Assembly: GCF_007362475.1 (NCBI RefSeq)
Contig: NZ_CP041687.1
Span: 1,426,001 to 1,490,000, forward strand
Length of the DNA: 64,000 bases
Source of the DNA: Chryseobacterium sp. SNU WT5
GTDB taxonomy: Bacteria > Bacteroidota > Bacteroidia > Flavobacteriales > Weeksellaceae
Direction: 5' to 3'
Below, piece by piece: positions 8,680-17,009 of the stretch. A program made the position numbers and the translations under genes. Under the pieces are notes generated by a model, which did no database searches, was not told the DNA's origin, and saw nothing but the letters and a program-made list of their open reading frames with translations. Each line of letters begins with the position of its first letter. Positions within the stretch are counted from its first letter, which is position 1.

Positions 8680-9432
8680 ATGAAAATTGTCATCATCGGA
8701 TCGGGAAATGTAGCGTATCATTTGGCAAAAGCTTTCCACGAGCAAAAGGTTGCTGTTGAGCAGATTTTCGGCAGAAATGATATAGACTTAAAATCAATTT
8801 CTGATGAACTGAATATTCCCTATTCCACCTGCAATTTATCAGATGCAGATCTGTATATTATCGCAGTGAGTGATGGTTCTATCTCAGAAATTTCTAAAAT
8901 TATTACCAAAGAAAATTGTCTTGTCGCTCATACTTCGGGATCGTTGTCAAAAGAACACTTATTAGGAGATTACCGGAAAGCCTCCTTTTACCCGTTACAG
9001 ACTTTCTCCAAATCGAAAAAATTAGATTATGCTGAAATACCATTTTTTGTTGAAGCAGAAAATGATGAAGATCTGAAAAGCTTGCAAAAGCTTGCACAAA
9101 GTATTTCTGAGAAAGTGATGACCTCCACCTACGAAAAAAGAAAATATATTCACCTAACCGCTGTATTTGCCTGCAACTTTGTGAATCATCTTTTTGCAAG
9201 AGCAAAAGAAATTTCGGATTCTCAGGAAATTCCGTTCGGTTATTTCTTGCCGTTAATTCAGGAGACTACGGAAAAGATTTCTCAACTAGAACCTAAGCTG
9301 GCTCAAACGGGACCTGCAGTTCGCAATGATGCTCGGGTCTTGAAGCTTCACGAGGAATTAATTACCAATGATGAACAATTAAAAATTTACAAAGTAATGA
9401 ACGAATCAATAAAGAAAATGTATGAATTATAA
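8680..9432 (+). CDS. Rossmann-fold and DUF2520 domain protein (NAD(P)-binding)
   Basis: The 250-residue protein starts at 8680 (MKIVIIGSGNVAYHLAKAF); a start six codons upstream would spoil the Rossmann beta-strand. The N-terminal GSGNVA motif binds a dinucleotide. The C-terminal half is helical with the DUF2520 pattern (YKRKYIHLTAVFACNFVNHL-like). It resembles ketopantoate/pyrroline-5-carboxylate reductase relatives, but its substrate is unknown. The stop overlaps the kdsC start by 11 bp, so translation is probably coupled. Confidence 0.8.
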   Translation: MKIVIIGSGNVAYHLAKAFHEQKVAVEQIFGRNDIDLKSISDELNIPYSTCNLSDADLYIIAVSDGSISEISKIITKENCLVAHTSGSLSKEHLLGDYRKASFYPLQTFSKSKKLDYAEIPFFVEAENDEDLKSLQKLAQSISEKVMTSTYEKRKYIHLTAVFACNFVNHLFARAKEISDSQEIPFGYFLPLIQETTEKISQLEPKLAQTGPAVRNDARVLKLHEELITNDEQLKIYKVMNESIKKMYEL

Positions 9433-9940
9433 AACTAAATTAAAAGATATAAAAGGATTTGTGTTTGATGTTGATGGTGTCTTTACAGATGGCAGTGTTT
9501 ATTTGATGCCCGATAAAAGCATGTGTAGAGTGATGAATGTACTCGATGGTTATGCGGTGGTAAAAGCCAGAAGTCACCAATATCCCATTTGCGTGATTAC
9601 AGGCGGTGATGATCCTGCGGTGCGCCACAGAATCAATTACTTAGGAATTATAGACTATTATGCGAAAGTAGGTAACAAACTTGAAAAATTTGAAGAATTT
9701 AAACAAAAATATCACCTTAAAAACGAGGAAATTCTTACCATGGGCGATGATGTTCCAGATTTTGAAATGATGAAAATATCTGGAATTTCGGCATGTCCTG
9801 AGAACTCTGTTGCAGAAATTAAATTGATAGCAGATTATATCTCCCCGATTCAGGGAGGAAAGGGCGCGGTGCGGGATGTCATTGAGCAAGTCATGAAAGT
9901 ACAAGGAAAATGGATGCTAGATGAAACAAAAAGCACATAA
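9422..9940 (+). CDS. kdsC: KdsC-like HAD phosphatase (3-deoxy-D-manno-octulosonate 8-phosphate phosphatase)
   Basis: The 172-residue size is typical of KdsC, a C0-type HAD enzyme without a cap domain. HAD motif I is FDVDGVFTDG (about residues 15-24), motif II CVITGG, and motif III MGDDVPDFEMM. KdsC makes KDO for the lipid A inner core in the cytoplasm. Relatives acting on other nonulosonic acids cannot be excluded. It overlaps the previous gene and is 15 bp before maf. Confidence 0.85.
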   Translation: MNYKTKLKDIKGFVFDVDGVFTDGSVYLMPDKSMCRVMNVLDGYAVVKARSHQYPICVITGGDDPAVRHRINYLGIIDYYAKVGNKLEKFEEFKQKYHLKNEEILTMGDDVPDFEMMKISGISACPENSVAEIKLIADYISPIQGGKGAVRDVIEQVMKVQGKWMLDETKST

Positions 9941-9955
9941 CATTAGAAAAAAATT

Positions 9956-10537
9956 ATGAAAATTTTACTCGCCTCAAACTCGCCGCGAAGAAAAGAACTG
10001 CTACAAAGCTTAGGATTTGATTTCACAGTAGTATCTGTCGATTGTGATGAAGTCTTTCCACCTAATTTAGAGATAAAAGAAGTTGCAGGTTATCTATCCG
10101 AACTAAAGTCAAACGCATTTCGACCATTAGAAATTGATGAACTGTTAATTACAGCAGATACAATAGTTGCCATTGACAACGAAATTCTGGGCAAACCAAA
10201 AGATATCATGGATGCGAAAGAAATGTTGCTAAAACTTTCCTTAAAAACACATCAAGTTTATACTGGCGTAACTATAAAAAGCACAAATAAAACCGTTACC
10301 ATTACGGATTGTGCCGATGTGGAGTTCGACCTGATTTCTTCAGAAGAAGCCTGCTTCTATGTCGAAAATTACAAACCTTTTGACAAAGCAGGCAGTTACG
10401 GAATCCAGGAATGGTTGGGAATGACGAAAATTAAGAATATTCGTGGTAGCTTCTACACCATTATGGGCTTTCCTACCCATTTGGTGTATAAGATTGTAAA
10501 CGATTTTACACAGGGCTCATATCAACACAAAAAATAG
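9956..10537 (+). CDS. maf: Maf family nucleotide pyrophosphatase
   Basis: The 193-residue protein has the Maf signature ASNSPRRKELL at residues 5-15 and the conserved TADTIV, LGKPKD and DKAGSYGIQ motifs. Maf enzymes hydrolyse dTTP, UTP or modified nucleotides to monophosphates for house-cleaning. It is in line with kdsC (15-bp gap), suggesting one transcript from 8680. Confidence 0.93.
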   Translation: MKILLASNSPRRKELLQSLGFDFTVVSVDCDEVFPPNLEIKEVAGYLSELKSNAFRPLEIDELLITADTIVAIDNEILGKPKDIMDAKEMLLKLSLKTHQVYTGVTIKSTNKTVTITDCADVEFDLISSEEACFYVENYKPFDKAGSYGIQEWLGMTKIKNIRGSFYTIMGFPTHLVYKIVNDFTQGSYQHKK

Positions 10538-10603
10538 TATTTTTACAAAAATTAATTCTTTTTATTAATAATAAAATATTGATTTCAAAGTTATTATCAG
10601 ATA

Positions 10604-13123
10604 ATGAAAAAAACGCTACTATTCCTTTTATCAATCATCGTTCTCAATTCGTGTTCTTCACGAAAAAAAACAAATGATTCTGCCTTTATGAAGGGATTCT
10701 TCTCCTATTACAACACACTTTTTAATAGTAAAGATGCTTTAGAAACTGAACTTAAAAATAGAGATAAATCCCACAAAGACGATTTCTACGCACCTTATAT
10801 TCAGCTGCTTACTTACGAAGAGGAAGTTGCGCAGACCAGCTTTGAAAATCCCGTTCAGTTCAGCAATCAGCCAACAAGACCTGGAAATCCTAACTCCAAT
10901 TTAGATGGGCCACCAGGTATGCCAGGAGGGCCACCTTCAGATTTTAACAATAACGTCAAAAAGGGGTCTTCAATTTTAGAAATTGCAGAAGCAAAAGCAT
11001 TAAAAGCAATTGCTAATTATTCTGTATTGAAAAATGGCGAAGAAAAAAATAAGAAGATTTTTGATGCTCATGTTTTATTAGCACAGTCTCGTATTTATCA
11101 AGATAAACCATTGGAAGCGCTTGATGCTTTGAATTATATCTTTGCGAATATGAGAAAAGATAAAAGAATTCCATTAGCTAGAATTTATCAAGGTTGGGCT
11201 TACTCAAAAATGGGTGATTTCCCTCGTGCTGAAGAAGTATTTGCAGATTTGAAAAAAAAGAAGATTAAGAAAGATTATAAAAAACTTTTGAGCATTTACT
11301 ACTCAGAAACACTATTAAAAGCAGGGAAGAAGCAAGATGCTGTTAATGAATTAGAAGATGCCTTTGTCATTAATAAAAACCGTAAGCTGAGAAGTAGGAT
11401 TGCTTTTTTAAGAGGTCAAGTTCTAGCGAAACTGGGTAGAAATGAAGAAGCAAGAGAAAGTTTTGCGGCGGCATATAAAAATGCCAATAACTTTGAATTT
11501 GAAGTGAAATCGCAAATTGAAATTGCAAAAACCTTTAACGGAAAAGAGAACGATTACCAAGGAGCTAAAGTCTATTTAGAAAAAATCAGTAAAAAAGGAA
11601 CGTATAGTTCCCGAAAAAACGAATTTTTCTATGCGTTAGGTCTAATGGCTAATAATGCAGGGGAAAAAGAGGACGCTAACGAGTTTTTTCAACAAGCGCT
11701 GAAAGAAAAAATGTCTGATCCGCAAGTTCGGGGATTGACTTATTATGAAATTGGAAAAGCTTATTTCGAAAAAAGCGACTACCTTTCTGCTGGTGCATTC
11801 TACGATTCGTCACTTGCTGCAATGTCTTATGAACCTTCAAAAATATTACTACAAGAACAGTCTAAAAATATCAAACAAGTTTCTGCGAATTATTACTTAA
11901 TCAAAAAGAATGACAGTATTCTGGCATTAACTAAAATGCCTGAAAATGAAAGAGTTGCCTATTTCAATAAATACATTGAGAATATAAAAGCAAAAGAGGA
12001 CCGGGAACAGTTAGCAAAAAGAAGAGAGGAAAGAGGAAAAGGTTTTGATACCGGAGAATATTCTGCTAACTCTGTTTTTGCTGGAACTACTGGTGGTTTT
12101 CAAGATTTCGGAAATTCAAAAGGAAGTTTTTATTTTGCTAATTCAGGAACTATTGCAAAGGGCCAATCGAGTTTTAAACAAATTTGGGGAAATCGCTCCT
12201 TAAGTGATAACTGGCGGACTTCTTCTAAAACAAATTCCATAGAAGATCTTAAAAATGAAGTGATGGGAATTGCGACCGCACCCGATCCAAGAAGATTAGA
12301 ACCCAGCTTTTATATAGAAAAAATCCCAACAAGTACCGAAGAAATTACTGGTTTGAAAAAGGCGCGCGATACAGCTTCTTTAGGCTTAGGCCGCATGTAT
12401 GAAACTTTTTTTTCAGACACTCCGCTGGCTACAAAAACACTATACGACCTGGCAGATTCACAACCGGAAAAGGATTTAAAACTCCAGGCTCTATATCAGA
12501 TATTTGCCTTTAATTATGAGAAGAACCCCGCTGCAGCTGATCGCGCAAAACAAATGATTTTAGAGGAATTTCCGTATACTTCGTACGCAGAATTTGTTAA
12601 AAATCCACGGAATAAATCATTTTCACAATCGACGGACGACGTAATGAAATTATATGCGGCAGCTTTTACTTTGTACCAACAGGAAAAATATGAAGAGAGT
12701 AAATTGGTCATTGCAAATGCATTACAAAAATTTCCAAAAGATGCATTAATTCCGAAGTTTACGCTTTTAAATGCTTTTAATACTGGAAAAACTGCTGGTA
12801 AAGAAATTATGATCCTACAATTGGAACAAATTGCATTAAATTACGCTCGTACAGCTGAAGGCGAAAAAGCAAAGGAAATGTTGAAATATCTAAAAAGTGA
12901 CCTCTCCATTCAGAATGTAGATCATAATGGAGCTCCAGTTATTGATACACCTTCGCAGCCGACGATGCAAACTGTTGATCCTTTACCAGAAAAAACTGAT
13001 CATAAAGTCCCAATTTCCACGGAAACACGTAATGTTCCAATGCTACCAAAATCTCCAGCTTCTAATAACTCGTTGCCAGAGATCCAAAGTAAAAAAGCGA
13101 AAGAAGAATTTAAATTTAAATAA
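10604..13123 (+). CDS. porW: Type IX secretion / gliding motility lipoprotein PorW/SprE (TPR protein)
   Basis: The 839-residue protein has a lipoprotein signal (lipobox LNSC, Cys17). It has the start typical of the PorW/SprE family (AFMKGFFSYYNTLFNSKDALETEL). Many TPR-like helical repeats follow between about residues 130 and 420 and again near 620-740, with a low-complexity Pro/Lys tail. PorW/SprE is an outer-membrane-associated T9SS component needed for gliding and protein export. Its presence places the organism in the T9SS-bearing Bacteroidota. A good terminator follows. Confidence 0.88.
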   Translation: MKKTLLFLLSIIVLNSCSSRKKTNDSAFMKGFFSYYNTLFNSKDALETELKNRDKSHKDDFYAPYIQLLTYEEEVAQTSFENPVQFSNQPTRPGNPNSNLDGPPGMPGGPPSDFNNNVKKGSSILEIAEAKALKAIANYSVLKNGEEKNKKIFDAHVLLAQSRIYQDKPLEALDALNYIFANMRKDKRIPLARIYQGWAYSKMGDFPRAEEVFADLKKKKIKKDYKKLLSIYYSETLLKAGKKQDAVNELEDAFVINKNRKLRSRIAFLRGQVLAKLGRNEEARESFAAAYKNANNFEFEVKSQIEIAKTFNGKENDYQGAKVYLEKISKKGTYSSRKNEFFYALGLMANNAGEKEDANEFFQQALKEKMSDPQVRGLTYYEIGKAYFEKSDYLSAGAFYDSSLAAMSYEPSKILLQEQSKNIKQVSANYYLIKKNDSILALTKMPENERVAYFNKYIENIKAKEDREQLAKRREERGKGFDTGEYSANSVFAGTTGGFQDFGNSKGSFYFANSGTIAKGQSSFKQIWGNRSLSDNWRTSSKTNSIEDLKNEVMGIATAPDPRRLEPSFYIEKIPTSTEEITGLKKARDTASLGLGRMYETFFSDTPLATKTLYDLADSQPEKDLKLQALYQIFAFNYEKNPAAADRAKQMILEEFPYTSYAEFVKNPRNKSFSQSTDDVMKLYAAAFTLYQQEKYEESKLVIANALQKFPKDALIPKFTLLNAFNTGKTAGKEIMILQLEQIALNYARTAEGEKAKEMLKYLKSDLSIQNVDHNGAPVIDTPSQPTMQTVDPLPEKTDHKVPISTETRNVPMLPKSPASNNSLPEIQSKKAKEEFKFK

Positions 13124-13127
13124 TTGA

Positions 13128-13160
13128 AAAGCGAAGATTACTCTTTGCTTTATTTTTTTT
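13128..13160 (+). terminator. Intrinsic terminator of porW
   Basis: A 10-bp stem (13128-13137 with 13142-13151, one G-T pair), a 4-nt loop and a run of T. It partly overlaps the 3' end of the convergent tsaB gene. Confidence 0.8.
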
Positions 13161-13818
13161 TGACTCCTTGAAACTCTTTCAGATAAAAAGGTTCGAAATA
13201 AGCAATGTCTTCAAAATCTTCATGCTTATATTTTTTGACCGCATCTTTAATAAGGAACTTAGCAGAAGGATAAACTGTATGATTAAAATCTGCTGAAGAA
13301 AGTTGAAGCAGTTCCTTGGCCTTTAGCGCACCATCACCTACTAAAAGAACTTTTTTATCCTGATATTCTATAAAGGATTGCTCATCTAATATTTTAGCTT
13401 CTGTTTCACTAATTAAATGACCTGAATTTCCGTCATAAACAGCAGCATAAACTTCCATTCTTCTCGCATCGATCATTGGGATTATAAGATCATAGTTTTG
13501 ACCTAAAAAAGGCTCTATCATCGTATATAATGAATTAATTGCAATCAATGGTATCTTCAAACCGTAGCAAAAGCCTTTAGCCGACGATGATCCTATTCGC
13601 AGGCCTGTATACGATCCAGGCCCTTTACCTAAAGAAATAGCATCAATTTCCTGTAAAGACAGCTCTGCACCTTCCAAAGCCCACTGTACAAAGGTGTGCA
13701 AACTTTCAGATTGCTTATAGTTTTCTGAAACTTCTTCGCAAAGACATAATAATTCCTCACCATCAGAAATAGCTACAGAACAGTTTTTGGAAGAGGTTTC
13801 AAGATGTAGAATTTTCAT
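13150..13818 (-). CDS. tsaB: tRNA threonylcarbamoyladenosine biosynthesis protein TsaB
   Basis: The 222-residue protein has the ASKHA-fold opening (ILHLETSSKNCSVAI) and the TsaB signature ISLGKGPGSYTGLRIGSSSAKGF around residues 63-85. TsaB is the non-catalytic partner of TsaD in making t6A37 on ANN-decoding tRNAs. The gene is convergent with porW and separated from the SDR gene by 40 bp. Confidence 0.94.
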   Translation of the reverse strand: MKILHLETSSKNCSVAISDGEELLCLCEEVSENYKQSESLHTFVQWALEGAELSLQEIDAISLGKGPGSYTGLRIGSSSAKGFCYGLKIPLIAINSLYTMIEPFLGQNYDLIIPMIDARRMEVYAAVYDGNSGHLISETEAKILDEQSFIEYQDKKVLLVGDGALKAKELLQLSSADFNHTVYPSAKFLIKDAVKKYKHEDFEDIAYFEPFYLKEFQGVKKK

Positions 13819-13858
13819 GATACAAAGATAAGAAAGGAATGGTTAAAAGTAAATAAAT

Positions 13859-14608
13859 CTACTTACGGTGAATGGTTCTGGGTTCACTTTGGGCACTTGG
13901 ATAAATCGTAAGATCAGAAATCATTACGTGTTTCGGCGCATTTATACAATATGCAATTGAATCCGCAACATCTTCGGCTTTTAATGCTTCGTAACCCTGG
14001 TACACCGTTTCAGCTCTTTCCTCATCACCTTTAAATCGTACTTTTGAAAAATCAGTTTCCACGGCACCTGGCTGAACATTGGTGACTTTGATCCCAAACT
14101 CTGTTAATTCCAAACGCATTCCTTCAGAAATTACATCTACGGCTCTTTTTGAAGCACAATAAACGACCCCGTTCGCATAGGTTTGCCTCGCGGCTACAGA
14201 CGAAATGTTTACAATATGTCCGGAGTTGGCCTTCTTCATATTTGGAATAACCATTTTTGAAACATAGAGTACTCCTTTAACGTTTCCATCCATCATATTG
14301 TCCCAATCTTCAACTGAACCTTCTGCAAGAGATTCCAATCCATGAGCATTCCCCGCATTATTTATTAAAATGTCGATATTTTTCCAGTCTACGGGTAGCG
14401 AATCAAATGCATTAGCAACTTCTTCGTAATACCTTTGATCAAAGTTTAAACTAAAAATTTCGGTATGGGCTGAAAGTTCGGATTTCAACTGTTCTAAAAC
14501 TTCTGTTCTTCGTCCGCAGAGAATCAGTCGGTAATTTTGTTTAGCTAATAATTCTGCGGTGGCTTTTCCTATTCCGGAAGTCGCACCAGTGATGAGTACT
14601 GTTTTCAT
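13859..14608 (-). CDS. Short-chain dehydrogenase/reductase (YdfG-like)
   Basis: The 249-residue classical SDR has TGATSGIGKATA cofactor binding at residues 7-18, NNAG, a catalytic Ser in NISSVAA, and Tyr-Ala-Ser-Lys as YCASK. It resembles the YdfG/serine 3-dehydrogenase group, which reduces 3-hydroxy acids or malonic semialdehyde. The substrate is uncertain. It is last in a tight minus-strand run that starts at 16967 and lies 19 bp after yraN. Confidence 0.88.
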   Translation of the reverse strand: MKTVLITGATSGIGKATAELLAKQNYRLILCGRRTEVLEQLKSELSAHTEIFSLNFDQRYYEEVANAFDSLPVDWKNIDILINNAGNAHGLESLAEGSVEDWDNMMDGNVKGVLYVSKMVIPNMKKANSGHIVNISSVAARQTYANGVVYCASKRAVDVISEGMRLELTEFGIKVTNVQPGAVETDFSKVRFKGDEERAETVYQGYEALKAEDVADSIAYCINAPKHVMISDLTIYPSAQSEPRTIHRK

Positions 14609-14627
14609 TTTCTTTAAATTTTAAAAT

Positions 14628-14999
14628 TTAATTTGCATCAAAACTTTGAAATGCATCTTCGAGATGCGTGATTTGTAATTTCCCTGTATGATCGGGTAAA
14701 ACGGCGATAATATCAAAACGAACTTCTTGATCTAAATTATTATTCTCCATGAAATAATCTGCTGCCTTGACCAAAGATTTAATTTTTGTTTTGGTAACTG
14801 CTTCTTGAGGTTCCATAAACAAATCAGTACCGCGTGCTTTTACTTCTACAATGATAATTTGGTTATTAAAAGATGCGATGATATCTATTTCCGCTTTCTG
14901 ATAACGGAAATTCTTAACCAAGATCTTATACTTTTTTCCTTCTAGAAAAGAAGTTGCAAGCTCTTCTGCTACCTTTCCAAAATCATTGTGTTCCGCCAT
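14628..14999 (-). CDS. yraN: YraN family (UPF0102) endonuclease-like protein
   Basis: The 123-residue protein has the nuclease-like pattern of UPF0102: GKVAEELATSFLEGKKYKIL, then AEIDIIA and IIVEVKARGTD. This is the D-ExK core of restriction-like endonucleases. The cellular role is poorly known. The start overlaps the stop of the DoxX-like gene in TAATG, indicating coupled translation. Confidence 0.9.
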   Translation of the reverse strand: MAEHNDFGKVAEELATSFLEGKKYKILVKNFRYQKAEIDIIASFNNQIIIVEVKARGTDLFMEPQEAVTKTKIKSLVKAADYFMENNNLDQEVRFDIIAVLPDHTGKLQITHLEDAFQSFDAN

Positions 15000-15358
15000 T
15001 ATTTAATATATTGAAAAGCCCACCATAGGAGTAAAATCTGCAATGGTAACCTCAAAATTGTTACCCAAAATCCTTTCTTTTTGCGAACATAATACTTTCT
15101 GGACATTTCTATATTCGCAGGGAAGACAGCCACTAATAAGGCAATCGTCAGATAAGCACCCATGCTTTGGGTTGTTTTAAATAACAAAAGCAAACCACCT
15201 ATTATTTCTACGATACCACTCAAAATAACCAACGTATGATGAGCCGGTAAATAAGAAGGCATTATTTTTAAATAAAATTGCGGTTTTACAAAATGTAAAA
15301 TCCCAGCGACAATCAGGAGAATGGCTAATAGATATTTAGAAAGTAGTAAAAGATCCAT
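14999..15358 (-). CDS. DoxX-like small membrane protein
   Basis: The 119-residue protein has four hydrophobic segments. It starts at 15358 (MDLLLLSKYLLAILL), where the codon overlaps the ldcA stop as TAATG. An ATG six codons upstream is less likely because it lies inside ldcA. It carries the DoxX-type IVAGILHFVKPQFYLKIMPSYLP and VFPANIEMS motifs. It is similar in kind to the protein at 1919-2311. Function unknown. Confidence 0.78.
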   Translation of the reverse strand: MDLLLLSKYLLAILLIVAGILHFVKPQFYLKIMPSYLPAHHTLVILSGIVEIIGGLLLLFKTTQSMGAYLTIALLVAVFPANIEMSRKYYVRKKKGFWVTILRLPLQILLLWWAFQYIK

Positions 15359-16287
15359 TAAAATTGTAAAGTACATTTTTCACCGATCGTAAGGTGAGCA
15401 TTCGCACCTATTATTAAGGGTTTGTTATCAAATATATGTCCGTTTGGAAATCCAAATAGAGTAGGGAAGTTATACTTGTGCAACCGTTCTGAAATCAGTT
15501 GATATGCAAACTTATCGTAGCTTTCCTCGTAGTCTCTATTCTCTTTTTCGTCTCCCATATTGGTCATTCCCCCAATAATCAATCCTTTTATCTTTCGGAA
15601 TACTCCTGCTAACTCCAAACTCATTATCATGCGGTCCAGAGCGTAATATTTTTCCCCTACTTCTTCGATGAACAAAATCTTATCTTTAAAATCAAAATTA
15701 TACGAAGTTCCTAAAAGCGCATAAATCAAAGCAAGATTACCGCCAATTACCTGCCCTTCTACCTGGCCATTTTTATTTAAAGGATTCACTTCTATGGAAT
15801 AACTGGGATTTTTTCCTTTTAAAATATTGAAAATAAGGTCATAGCTCTCCTCACTAACTCCAAAGCTAGAAGTTTTCAGTGTTTGACCGTGAATTGATGC
15901 ATAATTATTTTTGAGTAAAAACCGCTGCACTACCGTATTATCAGAATAACCAATATACCATTTTGGTTTTTTGTGAAATTTATTGAGTTTTAAATGCTTT
16001 AAAAGATGCTGACAACCATAACCACCTCTTGAGGCCCATATTGCAGCAATATCAGGGTTATTGAAAGCCCAGTTCATATCAGAAATCCTTTCCTTCTCTG
16101 TTCCGGCATAAGAGTACCCATGTGCATATTTTGTGAACAGATTCTTTCCTAAAACCGGTTCAAATCCGCGCTCTTTAATGAGGTCAAAACCTTTCTGAAG
16201 TTGAGACACATCTACAGCACCAGCAGGAGAAATGACGGCAATTTGATCGCCTTTTTTTAATGATTCTGGGAAAATGATCTCTTTCAT
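15358..16287 (-). CDS. ldcA: S66-family LD-carboxypeptidase (murein tetrapeptide carboxypeptidase)
   Basis: The 309-residue protein has the S66 catalytic parts: nucleophile Ser in YIGYSDNTV (about residue 110), Glu in LFIEEVGEKYYALDRM and His in GFPNGHIFDN. It removes the terminal D-alanine from L,D-linked tetrapeptides during peptidoglycan recycling. No signal peptide is present, which fits a cytoplasmic enzyme. ATGA and TAATG overlaps join it to both neighbours. Confidence 0.92.
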   Translation of the reverse strand: MKEIIFPESLKKGDQIAVISPAGAVDVSQLQKGFDLIKERGFEPVLGKNLFTKYAHGYSYAGTEKERISDMNWAFNNPDIAAIWASRGGYGCQHLLKHLKLNKFHKKPKWYIGYSDNTVVQRFLLKNNYASIHGQTLKTSSFGVSEESYDLIFNILKGKNPSYSIEVNPLNKNGQVEGQVIGGNLALIYALLGTSYNFDFKDKILFIEEVGEKYYALDRMIMSLELAGVFRKIKGLIIGGMTNMGDEKENRDYEESYDKFAYQLISERLHKYNFPTLFGFPNGHIFDNKPLIIGANAHLTIGEKCTLQF

Positions 16288-16967
16288 TGTCTAATTAATT
16301 TTTGTTCTGTTTTCTCCGCTTCTTCTAATTTCCGATCAAACTGATTAAATTTTTTAAAACTTTGTAAAAAGATAAAAATACTAAATGCGATCAGGATAAA
16401 TCCAACTCCTTTTCTAATTTGATTAGCGAGTTTTTGGGTTAACTTATAGTGAAATACTTTGGCCAAATATATTTTGAAAAAATCAATGACCAGATAAGTG
16501 CCCACCACTAAGCCCATATATAATAGAAAATCTTTGGTTTCAGGATAGGAATTCCGAACTGAAATAACGGTAACGAGCCAAAAAAGGACCACTCCTATAT
16601 TTAAAATATTAAAGAAAAATCCATTGAGAAAAGTCTTAAAATAATTCTGCCCGATCATTTTCTCTTCACCCGGTAAATGCATCTTTGTTTTCGAAAAAAT
16701 CATATACAGTGAGTAAATAAATACGATAAGTGCTGTGATACGATAAAAACCAGGGTGCTTATCAATTAGTTCTACCAAATCACCACTCGCAAAATAAGAC
16801 GCGACAATACACAGTATATCTGCTAAAACGACTCCTAAGTCTAAAGTAAATGCATGCTTAGGACCGCGAGAAAAACTAGTTTCAATAAGCAGAAAAAATA
16901 TAGGACCGATAAATACCAGACTCAACGTAATTCCTAAGCCGACTGCTGAAAGGATAAGTTCTACCAT
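16284..16967 (-). CDS. LysE-type translocator family membrane protein
   Basis: The 227-residue protein has about six hydrophobic helices, with the LysE/RhtB-like N-terminus LGITLSLVFIGPIFFLLIETSFSRGPKHAFTLDLGVVLADIL. It probably exports amino acids or similar small solutes across the inner membrane; the substrate is unknown. It is first gene of the LysE-ldcA-DoxX-yraN-SDR run and overlaps ldcA by 4 bp (ATGA). Confidence 0.83.
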   Translation of the reverse strand: MVELILSAVGLGITLSLVFIGPIFFLLIETSFSRGPKHAFTLDLGVVLADILCIVASYFASGDLVELIDKHPGFYRITALIVFIYSLYMIFSKTKMHLPGEEKMIGQNYFKTFLNGFFFNILNIGVVLFWLVTVISVRNSYPETKDFLLYMGLVVGTYLVIDFFKIYLAKVFHYKLTQKLANQIRKGVGFILIAFSIFIFLQSFKKFNQFDRKLEEAEKTEQKLIRQ

Positions 16968-17009
16968 TAATAATTTTTAAGAAAAAAACACAATACCGGA
17001 TGATTAGTT

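Noticed and set aside
16157-16167. GGTTCAAATCC resembling a tRNA T-arm
   Set aside because: It lies inside the well-supported ldcA coding sequence and no acceptor, D- or anticodon stems surround it.
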